From Isoetes taiwanensis (taxonomy: Eukaryota > Streptophyta > Lycopodiopsida > Isoetales > Isoetaceae): 64,000 bases of DNA. A program made the translations under genes and the position numbers. The DNA lies in NCBI GenBank assembly GCA_021234155.1, contig JAJEKV010000051.1:6422761-6486760 (forward strand), read 5' to 3'. The notes beneath the pieces were generated by a model that had not been told where the DNA came from, made no database searches, and saw only the letters and a list, made by a program, of their open reading frames with translations. Below are positions 44,943-55,829 of the stretch, in pieces. Within the stretch, counting starts at the first letter, position 1. Each line of letters begins with the position of its first letter.

Positions 44943-46124
44943 AAACTTCTCATTGGCCGCATTCTTCTTGAATGCCGTCAGGATCCTTTTATAGGTTTGT
45001 TGGCCAAAAATGTATGTACTAAGTTCGGACTCTACTGCCTGGAGCCATTGATTGTAGCTCCACAAACTTTGATTCATCATGTATTCTAAACATGACCCCA
45101 CTAAGCCCTTGTGACCACCTGTCATCTGAAAAACAGAAGTAGAAATTGGTACAACTTCGATTGGCATCCCTGGTTGTTCAGAATTTGCTTGTGTTAGCAA
45201 CTGTTGGATATCATGTATGGAAAACCTTGTTGGCTCCATATAAAAACTATGGGAAAATGGTGAGAGTCTGACATAAACACGATTCATCTTCTCTGCATTC
45301 TTACGCCGCATGTGGTACTGATCTTGCAAGAGATCCTTCACAGTTTCAACACCAACCAACAAAAACCCTGCCAGATTGTATTCATCAATCCCACTCTTCA
45401 ACTCTTTTATTGTGCTAAAAATTCATCAAGGCAAACATTTGAGGCGTTCAACAAAGAATCAGCCTCGCCCACAATTAAAATCACTTTGATAGGTAGCTTA
45501 TTTTTAAAAACGTAGATTTAAAGCTCCAATCTGTGCATTCCTCTCCCCGGAGGTCCGGATGGGAAAAAGTAGTTGCACTTTCCATGCATAACGCCCCACA
45601 TGTAACCCCAAAACTGGCTTGTACTCCAGCTCTCCCTTACCTTCAAACCGGCCCAAATAAACCACCATCGTGATCTGTTTCACAAGTCGCCTTTTCTTGG
45701 CAAAGAATCGCCATTGTGCTCTTTCCACTTTGTCTTGCACCACAAAGCACACAAGATTTGGCAAACCGAAGTCGAGAGACGAGCTCGTCCACGCGGGGGC
45801 ACATAAAAGTGATGCTCGGGATGTACAAAGTGCTCCCAACCGCAAATGAACGATGAGGATAAGTGTCCGGCTTGTGAATCCTTTTGGCAACATACCGCAC
45901 TCGAACTTAGGACTGATGATTTCTTCAAAATCGTGGAGGGGACAAAGTTTGATCCATAATGACCATGTCATCACAAGGCACCGTGAGATTTCATAGCTAA
46001 AAAGAGATCACTTCTTCCATCGAGGTGTCGGCCTCAAAGTTCCGTGACTCGCCGAATCCAAACACCTCCACAACATTCTCATCTTTCCGCTTCATCTAGT
46101 ACACACCGCAGGAAGACACAGAGA
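44943..46124 (-). pseudogene. Gene Y copy 4, 5' half, inverted, without the palindrome
   Basis: ATG at 46,095 on the minus strand, running to about the FGQQTYKRILTAF region where it is cut at 44,943. Walker A is intact (GARQSGKST). Between about 45,480 and 45,560 it keeps the original sequence leading into Walker B (KLPIKVILIV, then GEADSLL here) instead of the palindrome of copies 1-3. It also has two extra codons near 45,268. Numerous small indels at CAG/CTG-type sites break the frame. It lies between an LTR and an internal fragment of gag-only elements. Confidence 0.75.
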
Positions 46125-46128
46125 ACCC

Positions 46129-47065
46129 AAAACTTAGATGAACCCAACCGCGGGATTAGACACAATCTCCGCCCACTCCAAGGTACAAGAGGGCATATCT
46201 CGATCGAGGTTTTCAAAGGGCCAAAAGTACAAGGGGAATCGGATCCTTGCAGATCGGGCCTTGAACAATGGCAATCGTGGGGAGGGTCAGATATCCCCCC
46301 CGAAGAAACCGGCCCGACGACCCATCAGTAGCATCCGCCCCCTTTGGTAGTTTCTCGCCCCGCCTTTGGAAGAAACCGCCCCCTTCCATGCATCCAAGAC
46401 TGCCGACCGCTCTCGCCGCTCAAAACAGGCACAACATACCTGATCGACCTACTATCCAATTTTATTCTAATTAAACAGTTTTGACAAAAAATCATTCGCC
46501 TAATCAACCTACCCATTCGACGATGTAGAAGAGGGGGGCCGGATTCTTCCAAAGGGGGGCCAAAAAAGTACCAAGGGGCTGATAGTACTATAGGTGTCTA
46601 GGCCGGATAATACAGTAGGGGGGGGCCGGATAATACAAACTAGCCAATCAGGGAACTTGGTCGGAATTCGCAGCAGAGTCTTCTGAGTTCTCAAGCTGAT
46701 GCCGGTGTCTCTTCTTAAACCCAATTAATCGAGCCCTTTTCTGTAAAAAGGCATTTCCTTCGGCTATTCTGGTCTCAGCCTTTTTGAGGGCAAAATTAGA
46801 CGTTCTCCAAGTGTTTCGATTCGATGCATTCCTTTTTTGCTTTCAAGCTATTTCCTTATTTTGCCACGTTGAGGATATTTTAGTGCATTCCCCATTTTAA
46901 ACCACAACCCCATCTTTTTGGTATTAACATATGTTTGTAAAAGCCCCCTTTAATGGTTGTTTATTTGTTTGCTTGAACCCTTTGTCAACCATTGAGATGT
47001 TATCACCCCTTGTATTGCCTTAGCCCTTTTATTTTGGATCACTCCCCCTAGCCTGCTTCATATCA
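46129..47065 (-). mobile_element. 3' LTR of the gag-only element (B), outer end lost, with an internal insertion
   Basis: Inner end at 47,065 (TGATATGAAG on the minus strand), preceded by a purine tract. The outer ~265 bp are missing where gene Y joins. A 368-bp foreign segment sits at 46,277-46,644. Confidence 0.8.
46277..46644. mobile_element. 368-bp insertion in the LTR with 5-bp target duplication
   Basis: Flanked by CAATC at 46,272-46,276 and 46,645-46,649; the LTR at 48,776-49,600 has a single copy. G/C-run rich (GGGGGGCC, GCCGGATAATAC twice). No convincing terminal inverted repeats and no ORF that I recognise. Family unknown. Confidence 0.6.
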
Positions 47066-47523
47066 ATCCATCCCTTCTCAAGGTTGATCGCCCTCGATCA
47101 ACAAGGTTCTAAAAATTTCCTATTCCTGCACAACTCAGAAATAGTTACGGGTATTTGTACTTCCAAAGCACCTAATACCCCACGTACCTCCAAGGTACAG
47201 ATGTATCTTTGTCAAGCCAATTGTGTTGCAATCACAATTACTAGTCTTCAAAGATTTACATCTTATGCTCTCTTGTTCAAGCCTATTGTGCTGCAGACAC
47301 AATTACTGATCTACCAAGAGGCATTCACATCAAGTATACCATGTTCAAGCCGGCTACGTTGCAATCATAGTCACTAATCTACCATGGGTATACACATAAA
47401 AAGTATCTATTCTTTATTCCAAATAAAGAAAATCAACTTTAAAATCCTACTCTTTATTCCAAATAAAGAATTTCACTTACAAAGACTTCCGCAACCTCTC
47501 CAAGAAGAGAAATCACCAGTTAT
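47066..47523 (-). mobile_element. Internal 3' region of the gag-only element
   Basis: Non-coding DNA between the gag stop and the 3' LTR, with polypurine tract GAGAAGGGATGGA at the LTR border and three degenerate direct repeats of CAATCACAATTACTA / AGACACAATTACTGA / CAATCATAGTCACTA. No pol genes. Confidence 0.7.
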
Positions 47524-48738
47524 TCATCCTAAAGTTCCCATTTGGAGCCATCTCTTCTCCTTAGCGGCAGCTTTCTCTCGCTCCTCTTCATGGAAGCTTA
47601 CTCGTCTTCGCTCCTCTCCCGTCTTTGAGGTCTCTCCCGCCTTCGAAGTCTCAACTATTGGCTCCACAGGCTTAGATGCCTCTAACGCATGCATCTGAAT
47701 AGTATGCTGGAATTTAGGAGGTTCAACTTTTTTAATTCCCCCTTCCCCAAAAGGACAGTTCCTGACAAAATGCTTCCCTCCACATCTAAAGCATCCTCTC
47801 TTTGGCTCATTCTTTTTGTTAGAGGTGTCAACTTCTTCTTGCCTTCTTTCAGGTCCATTGTTTTCTCCATTGTACCTTTTTCTTTTGAACTGTCTATCAG
47901 AGTCTTTGTTACCATTTTTCTTCTCTTTCTTTTTACTCTCTTCCTCAGCGGTTCCTTCGTCCCAAATATCTAATTTTCGCATTTTGGGATCCATCTTCCT
48001 TTCCACTGCAGATGCCATCTTTATAGCCCCATCTAAATCTTTAGGATCTAGGATCTCCAGTTCTGCATATATATCATCTTTACATCCACTAACATATTTT
48101 CGTAGGAGTTCTTCCCCATCTAGGTTCCTTATCAGTGCGGCCAAATGGGTAAACTTTGAGGTGTAGGACTGGATAGTTTCCTTGTCTTGCTGTCTCAGTT
48201 GATCCCATAGTCTTCTTAGCTCACTTTGATAATTAGAAGGAAGATATTGCGATTCAAATGCTTTCTTGAATTTTTCCCATGTGTCTATTTTAGGATCACA
48301 CTCTCGTCGACCTTGCCACCAGGCTTGGGCTTGGTCTTTCAAATAGCTATCCATGGCTTGCAATTTTTCCACATCAGTTGCTTGCACTCGATCAAAGAAT
48401 TTTTCCCACTGGCTTATGAAACTAACTACTTTAATTGGCCTCGTGATCTTCTTCCCTTTAAAAGTAGGCATATCTACTTTCTCCATCCATTTTCTAATCT
48501 TGCTGGGATTAAGAGGCGGCGGCGGTGGAGGATTTACAGGTGGAGGATCATTCGGCAGAGGTGGCTGCTGGGGAATATCCGGTAAGAAACGGTACAGAAT
48601 AGCCAACTGCTCAATCTGCTTTTCATATTCCTGCTGATTAGCGGGCGTAGGCAAGGCTATCTGGGATGCAATGTAGCTGGCATTAGCTAAGGCTTGCTGA
48701 TACTGGCTATCAGGGATATTGAAACGGTTTTGGGCCAT
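47524..48738 (-). CDS. gag: Gag protein, intact 404-codon ORF (gag-only LTR retrotransposon)
   Basis: Starts at 48,738 (MAQNRFNIPDSQYQQALANA), 36 nt from the primer binding site. A Pro-rich segment (PPPVNPPPPPPLNPSKIRKW) precedes the gag/capsid core: FKGKKITRPIKVVSFISQWE, YLKDQAQAWWQGRREC, FESQYLPSNYQSELRRLWDQ. After a Lys-rich stretch comes one zinc knuckle CFRCGGKHFVRNC, with three instead of four residues before His. The tail is charged (RRRVSFHEEEREKAAAKEKR). The stop is followed by non-coding DNA, not protease or RT, so the element resembles TR-GAG type: it supplies Gag but needs pol from elsewhere. An intact long ORF suggests recent activity. Confidence 0.85.
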   Translation of the reverse strand: MAQNRFNIPDSQYQQALANASYIASQIALPTPANQQEYEKQIEQLAILYRFLPDIPQQPPLPNDPPPVNPPPPPPLNPSKIRKWMEKVDMPTFKGKKITRPIKVVSFISQWEKFFDRVQATDVEKLQAMDSYLKDQAQAWWQGRRECDPKIDTWEKFKKAFESQYLPSNYQSELRRLWDQLRQQDKETIQSYTSKFTHLAALIRNLDGEELLRKYVSGCKDDIYAELEILDPKDLDGAIKMASAVERKMDPKMRKLDIWDEGTAEEESKKKEKKNGNKDSDRQFKRKRYNGENNGPERRQEEVDTSNKKNEPKRGCFRCGGKHFVRNCPFGEGGIKKVEPPKFQHTIQMHALEASKPVEPIVETSKAGETSKTGEERRRVSFHEEEREKAAAKEKRWLQMGTLG

Positions 48739-48761
48739 TGTTCAGGTATGGGGATCGATAG

Positions 48762-48773
48762 GCTCTGATACCA
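48762..48773 (-). promoter_or_regulatory. Primer binding site (initiator-Met tRNA)
   Basis: Minus strand TGGTATCAGAGC, two bases inside the 5' LTR end. Matches the 3' end of plant initiator tRNA-Met. The TRIM elements use the same 12 bases with the same 2-base gap. Confidence 0.9.
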
Positions 48774-48775
48774 CT

Positions 48776-49600
48776 TGATACAATTCAATGAGTTACAGCC
48801 TAAAATCCGTCGTCAGGGAGTCAAACAAGATCACAAACAAAGATTAAGACTTAGAATAATCTTTAAGAATCGCTCAACACATAAGCCACAATACAAAGTT
48901 TTCACAGTAGAGTATGAAGCAGCAGTTTATCCGCCCAACCGGATCCAAAACTAAGGCAAATTTCCCTAAGGAGGTATGGCAAGAGCAGATCTAGGCCTAT
49001 TTTCTCTTCAGCGCTAGATCAAGCATTTTACAACAACAAAACTTAGATGAACCCAACTGTCTGGGATTAGACACAATCTCTGCCCACTCCAAGGTACAGT
49101 AGGCGATTCTGATCAGAGGTTTTCAGTGGCCAAAAGTACAAGGGGAATCGGATCCTTACAGATCGGCCTTGAACAGCGGCAATCAGGGAACTTGGTCGGA
49201 ATTCGCAGCAGAGTCTTCTGAGTTCTCAAGCTGATGCCAGTGTCTCTTCTTAAACCCAATTAATCGAGCCCTTTTTTGTAAAAAGGCATTTCCTTCGGCT
49301 ATTCTGGTCTAAGCCTTTTTGAGGGCAAAATTAGACGTTCTCCAAGTGTTTCGATTCGATGTATTCCTTTTTTGCTTTCAAGCTATTTCCTTATTTTGCC
49401 ACGTTGAGGATATTTTAGTGCATTCCCCATTTTAAACCACGACCCCATCTTTTTGGTATTAACATATGTTTGTAAAAGCCCCCTTTAATGGTTGTTTATT
49501 TGTTTGCTTGAACCCTTTGTCAACCATTGAGATGTTATCACCCCTTGTATTGCCTTAGCCCTTTTATTTTGGATCACTCCCCCTAGCCTGCTTCATATCA
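48776..49600 (-). mobile_element. 5' LTR of the gag-only element (complete, 825 bp)
   Basis: On the minus strand it starts TGATATGAAG and ends GAATTGTATCA (inverted TGATA...TATCA). It abuts gene Y upstream DNA at 49,601, which continues from about the base matching 11,840. Compared with unit 2, about 80 bp of gene Y leader are missing across the element, so the flank was deleted. Confidence 0.85.
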
Positions 49601-51219
49601 TTCTAAGGATAGGATGACTTGCTTGATCCCGTAATTCTTTTGTACAAAAGAAGTAAGAAATCAATAACTGATAGAGAAGACATCACCAGCATCATCCTGA
49701 TCTAGTCTCTTCCTTGCAGAATTTAGCACTGTTGCCTTCGAGCTGTGTTACCTATTAAATTTGAATGTTAATTCTCAGTCCAGTTCTTGAAAAACCTGCA
49801 GCTTGTCCTAGAGACGGGAGCTTTACTCCAAAAGTAGAGCCTTTGCTCGAATCGGCCATGTAACTAGGCCTTGACCCAAAGATATGACTCTTGTTGTTGG
49901 ATCTAGCCATAAGAATCTGTTGAAGCCGGATTCAAACCAAATCTATCCTTGCGGCCAAGGCTTGTTGCCTTAACCTAAATTGCAAAGCTTGCTACCTTAA
50001 TCATTTCCGACTGTTTACACTGTCCACACAGATTCGACCATGTTCTTGGTCATTTGGTTTGGACGCGAAAACCCTATTATTCGCCCCGTTTGGCCGTGAA
50101 TGTAACCCTTTTTCTTTGACCAATGACTTGATAGATGCTCTGTTTTTTAAAATTACACCTTGGGTCCTTGATTAAAGCCTTGGTCTTGCAAGCTAGAGGC
50201 TGAACTTCAAACAAACCGAGGTGCTGCATATATTCAAATCCATTTCTTTCCTTATTGTTTACCCTTATTCCTCATTGTCTACACTTCTCTCATTTGTTCT
50301 TACTTGTTCGAAACCAATTGCTAAGAATTCCATGTGTAAACAATTTAGAATTCCATGTGTAAACAGTTTAGCCAACCTTATTATTTTTACCAATATTTTC
50401 CATGATGATTAAGTGTTGCAAGCGATATTGCTCCACATGTGTTAAACTTATGTTTTACTTTGATGCATATCCTTTTTTTTTTTTTTTGAAGGACGACAAA
50501 AAAAAAATACTTTGATGCATATCTGACTGATTCTGTATATGTATTGAATGCATGGTTGGTGATGCATAGTTGCTTGATGTATAAAAGGGCATTATATCTT
50601 GTATTACCATCGTACATTCGTGTTTATAGACTCTAAAATGAAATGTATATTCCTCATTGTCTACACTTCTCTGTTCGAAACCAATTGCTAAGAATTCCAT
50701 GTGTAAACAATTTAGCCAACCTTATTATTTCTACCAATATTTTCCATGATGATTAAGTGTTGCAAGCAATATTGCTCCACATGTGTTAAACCTATGTTTT
50801 ACTTTGATGCATATCTGACTGATTCTGTATATGTATTGAATGCATGGTTGGTGATGCATAGTTGCTTGATGTATAAAAGGGCATTATATCTTGTATTACC
50901 ATCGTACATTCGTGTTTATAGACTCTAAAACGAAATGTAGACTCCAAACTGAGTAAACAGAGATTTATCTTGAGAGAAACTAAATCTGGACAAGAGTTAA
51001 TTCATGAAAATGGTTACAGAAGATCACCATTTTTTTAATAGCACAGATTATTTGTCAAAGAATGCGAACCTCCATCATCCGGCAACACTCCAGATCATCC
51101 AAGTAGCAGCTGAAACGAGCAAGCAGCGCTGATGTGGTCTGGTAGCGCAGCCGTGAACTTCAGTCTAAGAATTTGCATTTAGCATTTTCCACTTCCGCGA
51201 CTGGCATTTTCCACGCCCG
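49601..51219 (-). repeat. Inverted copy of the region upstream of gene Y
   Basis: Colinear, reversed, with about 10,085-11,840: TGTAAACAG region, 331-bp duplication (partly shortened near 50,660), the poly(A) mini-insertion (about 50,470-50,509), and the gene X downstream flank. No gene otherwise. Confidence 0.8.
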
Positions 51220-51399
51220 TGTTTAACCCCGGGGGTTTCACCATTGAAACCCCGTATGACCCAAGAGCGTGACTGGGTAGGGGTTTTTTTGAACTCTCGA
51301 TGTCCGTATACGGACTGCTGCCTCATACGGTCGACCACCATTCCCCCCGTAGGTGGTCGAGAAGGGGGAGTTGGGCGGGAAGGTCCGATCCGTAGCATC

Positions 51400-52250
51400 T
51401 ACGTTAGGGCCTACTCCAACTCCGCAGAGCTCTGCAGTCGGATTTCTCGGCTTATCTAATGCCGAGTTTGGGTCTTCGCATTTCCGTCCGCGTTTCAAGG
51501 CCATCCGGCTATGCATTTCGAGGTCGCCATAGCAAAGTCGGGCGCCCGCCATATTTTTGTAGGGTTCTTCACTTGCCTTTTTTTGTATGTTATATGTTAT
51601 GGCTAGGTTCCTCTCTTTATTCTAGAAGCTTGAAGTTGAGGTTTTGTTGGTGCTTTGTTAGACAGGGTCGTTTTTTTTCTCGAGTTTAACCTATTCTCGT
51701 TGTGGACCGACCGCTCCAAAAAGCAAAGGCATTTGATTCTTACCTATCGAAATCCGACTTTGCCTGCTCGACTCGACCATTCTGATGAGCTTGAGGTACA
51801 AAATCCGGTGCTTCTGGATGGGGTTTCCTAAATATGAATATTGAAATATCGTCTACATTGGTTGGGGATGCACGGATTTTCCTTGGGCCAGGATCCAGGG
51901 GTGCTGGACTTGCAGCATTTATATAGCAAGGCTACTGTTATGCCCGTGAGGCAGTGCACTTGCTTGTTGTGTACTTCTTGGTCTAGCTAGAGATATGGCA
52001 AGCTGGTCGTCAAGCTAGTGTAGCTGGGGAACAAGGAAAATGGCAAACTGAACTTGGGTAGGTTAGTATTAGACTCCATGGCTGTAAGTTTCCTATTGTT
52101 GGGTAATTCATTTGAGCGTTCTGTTTTGATCTATGCATAAATGTCAATATTGTAAGTGTGATAGCTAGATGGTTTCTCTATAACTACTATATACAAAATA
52201 TAATGATGCTTTCTGCGGCCATTTATATCATCTGATGGGAATTATTTAAA
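51400..52250. other. Transposon interior, left part
   Basis: No gene supported. Frames at 51,459-51,689 (+) and 51,238-51,552 (-) are G/C-biased and do not resemble known proteins. Confidence 0.3.
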
Positions 52251-52890
52251 TGAATGCAGAAAAGGGACTTGTGTGTCTCGAGCAATTATCACTCTGCGCA
52301 GATTGTAACAAATGCGGTGGTGAAAAATCGGTGCAAGTGAGGGCTGCCGCACCAACACTTCAAAGACATTTTAAAGGGCAAAGAATCGCTATTGCTACTT
52401 TATGATTTATCATCCACGGTAAAGTTCTAAAGCTAAGGTGTTTGCAATACTAATTCCTTATGTGCTGATGTTATAATGTGGTACTGATACATGATCATCT
52501 ATTAGCATCTAGGCTAATAAGCTCTGTAGAATCATTGCTGAAGAAAGCTCAGTATGTATGGCTGCCAAATCAATACGTAATTGATAATAGCATAGGCAAT
52601 TAATTGATGGTCAATTAAGCGCCCCAGCTTCTTTTGGGAATGTAAAATTTGTAGACCAGTCTGAAAGTTTAGCTGAATTCTTGCCTGCGGTTCCTGGAAT
52701 CCAAAGCACGGTCTTGATCCATGGCCTGGTCATCTGGGATGTTATCATAAGCTAGGTGCTCTAGAGTAATTAATCCAACAGCTAGGTGCTCTTGTTTTTT
52801 TTTCTTTTTCTTAGTTGGTAAGCTGTCAATGTAGTACCAAAGACACATGTACATTTTATGTTATTAAAATAATTCTTTATGTTTTTGCAG

Positions 52891-53657
52891 AATGCCTTCA
52901 CGAAGTATGCCGGTTGATAATGAGAAGAGTGTAGATAAAACATTACAATGTCAAGGAGCAGAAGCTGCTTGCAACTTGACAGAAGCTCCAAGGAAATTGG
53001 AAGAACCTGAAATCTTACTTCGTGCTCAAGGTATGGTGTTATCCCCACTTAGATTCGTTCTTCTTTATATGATCTACAGATGCCTTACCATTTCGTTACA
53101 CCATAGATTCCAAGGATCTGTGTAAAAGATCAGTAGTAGGTGGTGGTAAACCAAGATCTTCACAAAAAGATGAATTGCTGCAAACTAGAGGAAAAATGGC
53201 ATGTCAGTCACAATGGCTCCTACAAGAAGGCAAACTATTGCAAAGTACAGGCAAAATGGCAGATCAGTTACAAGCAGATTGTAAGAACAAGTTGGACCTT
53301 AATCAAAATAAAGTACATACTGATAAAAACGCAGGTTCAGATAGAGAGTGCACATCTTTGTAGAGAGGAAACCAAGAACCTGGAAAGTTAAAGCCGAAAC
53401 CTGCTACCCCTTTTAGCCTAGGCACTGTAAAATTTGCAAAAGTACAAGCCGATTTAAACTGTCAAATGAAGAGTTCATCAAATGACATGAGCACTCATGT
53501 ATTGCAGGAGCAGATAGACAAGCCAGCTGTTTTAAAAAGTCATCTTAGCCCATATTCTGAGTGCGACAGAAGTCGGAATTCTTGTGCCACACCTGCCCAG
53601 CTTGAGGGTCCTTCCATTCAAAGATTCCTTATGTACTTACATAGAATGACCATCTAA
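52891..53657 (+). pseudogene. Spliced coding fragment carried in the transposon
   Basis: After acceptor TTTTTGCAG (near 52,890) an exon starts ATGCCTTCACGAAG (MPSRSMPVDNEKSVDKTLQC) and ends at GCTCAAG|GTATGG (53,031/53,032). The next acceptor TTACACCATAG (about 53,106) joins in phase to SKDLCKRSVVGGGKPRSSQK and on to a TAG at 53,361-53,363. The same frame stays open after that stop for ~98 codons to 53,657 (KPKPATPFSLGTVKFAKVQA ... LMYLHRMTI). So a longer hydrophilic, Gln/Lys-rich protein with one stop. Another possible exon lies at 52,260-52,400 (CADCNKCGGEKSVQVRAAAP). Not recognised; probably host gene pieces captured by the element, or its own ORF. Confidence 0.5.
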
Positions 53658-54480
53658 GATTTTGGCTTTAAGTGGTTCAACTCCACTTTGTAACGTTAGA
53701 AAAGCTATGTTGTATACCTCAAACTTTCGTAGCTTCTAATGCAAAGTTGATAATATAGTTGATTTTGCTCTAATACTCAATTTAGAATGCCATTTTCTCA
53801 TTTTGTCCATCATTTGATATATACATAGTTAAAGTGCTTTCAACTCCACCAAGATTCTAGATGGATTTAAAATATGTCTTCATTCGAATGAGGTGCACAT
53901 TAAAAATATCCATGTTTACAACCATATAGGAAGTCCCAATATTATATGAGGGCATCTTGCTCTGCTTATGCACGTGGTTGGAGTACAAAGTACGTAGACT
54001 CGACTGAATAATAAATAGAGACCCGACCAGATCATGTGCTACTTCATTTCTTACCATCATCTATTAGGGTGTAATATATTATAGATGTATAATTTGAGGT
54101 ATTGATCTTACCATGATGTATTGTCCTTAGCATGTATTCCATGTATGTATTGTCCTTAGCATAGAATTACCCTTGTAATGTCGCATGCATGTAAGAACCC
54201 CAGGGAAATGCGAGACCGAGATGCGAGAAATGTCAATTAAAAACATTTTGAAATTTTATTTATTCTGTACATAGGGGTAGGGTGCACAAGCACAAACTCA
54301 AGTACAAGATCGGGTAGGGGTATGTAAAAACTAGGATAGTCCGAAAGTACATCTACGGAAAGGGGCTTGGAAACTGGCTTTTCCTATTTACGTATGTAGG
54401 GGTTTTCCACCTCCAAAAAGTCGTATACAGGGGTTTTCTCTGGACCCCTTGCATGCAGATGTGGTATCCCCATATGCCTA
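53658..54480. other. Transposon interior, right part
   Basis: AT-rich, with repeated GTATTCCATGTATGTATTGTCC-like phrases near 54,115-54,165. No gene seen. Confidence 0.3.
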
Positions 54481-54503
54481 GGTGAAACCCCCGGGCGTTT
54501 AAC

Positions 54504-55615
54504 ATTTTTCCACGTCCGCAGAGGGTAATTTCCACGTCATATATGGGACCTGCGCGGCCAATGGCCACCCTCCCCTAACGTCCCACATGTAACCCCAAAA
54601 CTGGCTTGTACTCCAGCTCCCCCTTACCTTCAAACCGTCAAAATAAACCACCACTGAGTCTGTAACGGGCCCATGGTAGACCGCTCGAGTATTCGAACCT
54701 TAAAATGTGCCTGTGGGGCGTTCCCGAGACACCGGCATAAATGGGTAGAATCGACTACTCATAAACGTCTAGACGGTTTTGTCCAGTTGGTTAAGGGCAT
54801 GTCGGTTAGGAACGTTACAATTGGTATCAGAGCAGGTCTCGAGTTCGAGTCTCCATGGGTGGCTATATATTCATGGGTAATAGCATAGTCTTGATATCTT
54901 GGTAATCACAGTGGCACTGGTATACATGGTTAAATCATAGTCTTGGATGCTCGAGGACGAGCATAGTCTTAGTAGGAGAGACTGTAACGGGCCCATGGTA
55001 GACCGCTCGAGTATTCGAACCTTGAAATGTGCCTGTGGGCCCCCGGAGACACCGGCATAAATGGGTAGAAGCGACTACTCATAAACGTCTAGACGGTTTT
55101 GCCCAGTTGGTTAAGGGCATGTCGGTTAGGAACGTCACAGAGTCTATTCAAGATTCAGCCTTTTCTTAGCAGCAACCGCCATTGTGCTATTTCCAAAGAT
55201 TCAGCCTTTTCTTAGCAGCAATCGCCATTGTGCTATTTCCAATTTGTCTTGCACCACAAAGCACACAGTATTTGGCAGCTGCAAGCTGAGAGACGAGCTT
55301 GTCCACGTCAAGGGACACGTAAAAGTGATGCTTGGGATCTACAATGCTCCCAACCGCAAATGAACGATGAGGATAAGTGTCTGGCTTGCGAATCCTTTTG
55401 GCAACATACTTGCAGCCTGAACTCAGGACTGATGCTTTCTTCAAAATCACTGGAGTGGACAAAGTTTGATCCATAATGACTATGTCATCACAAGGCACCG
55501 TAAATTTCGTGGCTAAAACAGAGATCACTTCTTCCACTGTGGTGTCGGCCTCAAAGTTCCAGGGCTCGCCGAATCCAAACACCTCCACATCCCTCTCCTC
55601 ATTTTTCCGCCTCAT
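54504..55615 (-). pseudogene. Gene X copy 4 (inverted, TRIM-interrupted)
   Basis: ATG at 55,615 (MRRKNEERDVEVFGFGEPWN). This is the cleanest 5' part of gene X: 142 codons open to the stop caused by the 46-bp duplication. Walker A is GARQIGNST, so the Lys-to-Asn change is shared with copy 1 and is not random error. The rest lies beyond the TRIM and ends in the gene X flank that hosts the TIR transposon. Confidence 0.75.
54661..55139 (+). mobile_element. TRIM, copy 4 (best defined)
   Basis: LTRs 54,661-54,819 and 54,983-55,139 (TGTAAC ... GT[T/C]ACA), primer binding site TGGTATCAGAGC at 54,822-54,833, purine tract AGTAGGAGAGAC at 54,971-54,982. Target duplication GAGTC is exact at 54,656-54,660 and 55,140-55,144. 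Total 479 bp, no ORF of note. Confidence 0.93.
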
Positions 55616-55829
55616 CTAGTATACACCTACAGAAGACCAACATATCGGCACATGTAGATGGATCTAACAGATTTTTTGGCTGTCAAACATTGAAGATTAA
55701 TTCATCCATCCTGATCATATGGGTTTTATATAATTATTTGGAAGATGCAAATGTATCTAGTTCATTCCCCACATTTGATAGCTGAATAATGCCCTGCTAT
55801 TTCCATTGAGCGGCTCCAATAATTTTCGT

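Larger units (their letters stand above)
51228..54495. mobile_element. 3.27 kb DNA transposon with 15-bp TIRs and 8-bp target duplication
   Basis: Left end CCCGGGGGTTTCACC (51,228-51,242), right end GGTGAAACCCCCGGG (54,481-54,495), exact inverted repeats. Flanks TGTTTAAC (51,220-51,227) and CGTTTAAC (54,496-54,503) duplicate a single GTTTAAC present in the other units; the one mismatch is a CG-to-TG change. Subterminal AGGGGTTTT-type motifs occur at both ends. Eight-base duplications are typical of hAT elements, but the TIR is not a classic hAT end. No transposase is seen, so probably non-autonomous. Confidence 0.8.
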
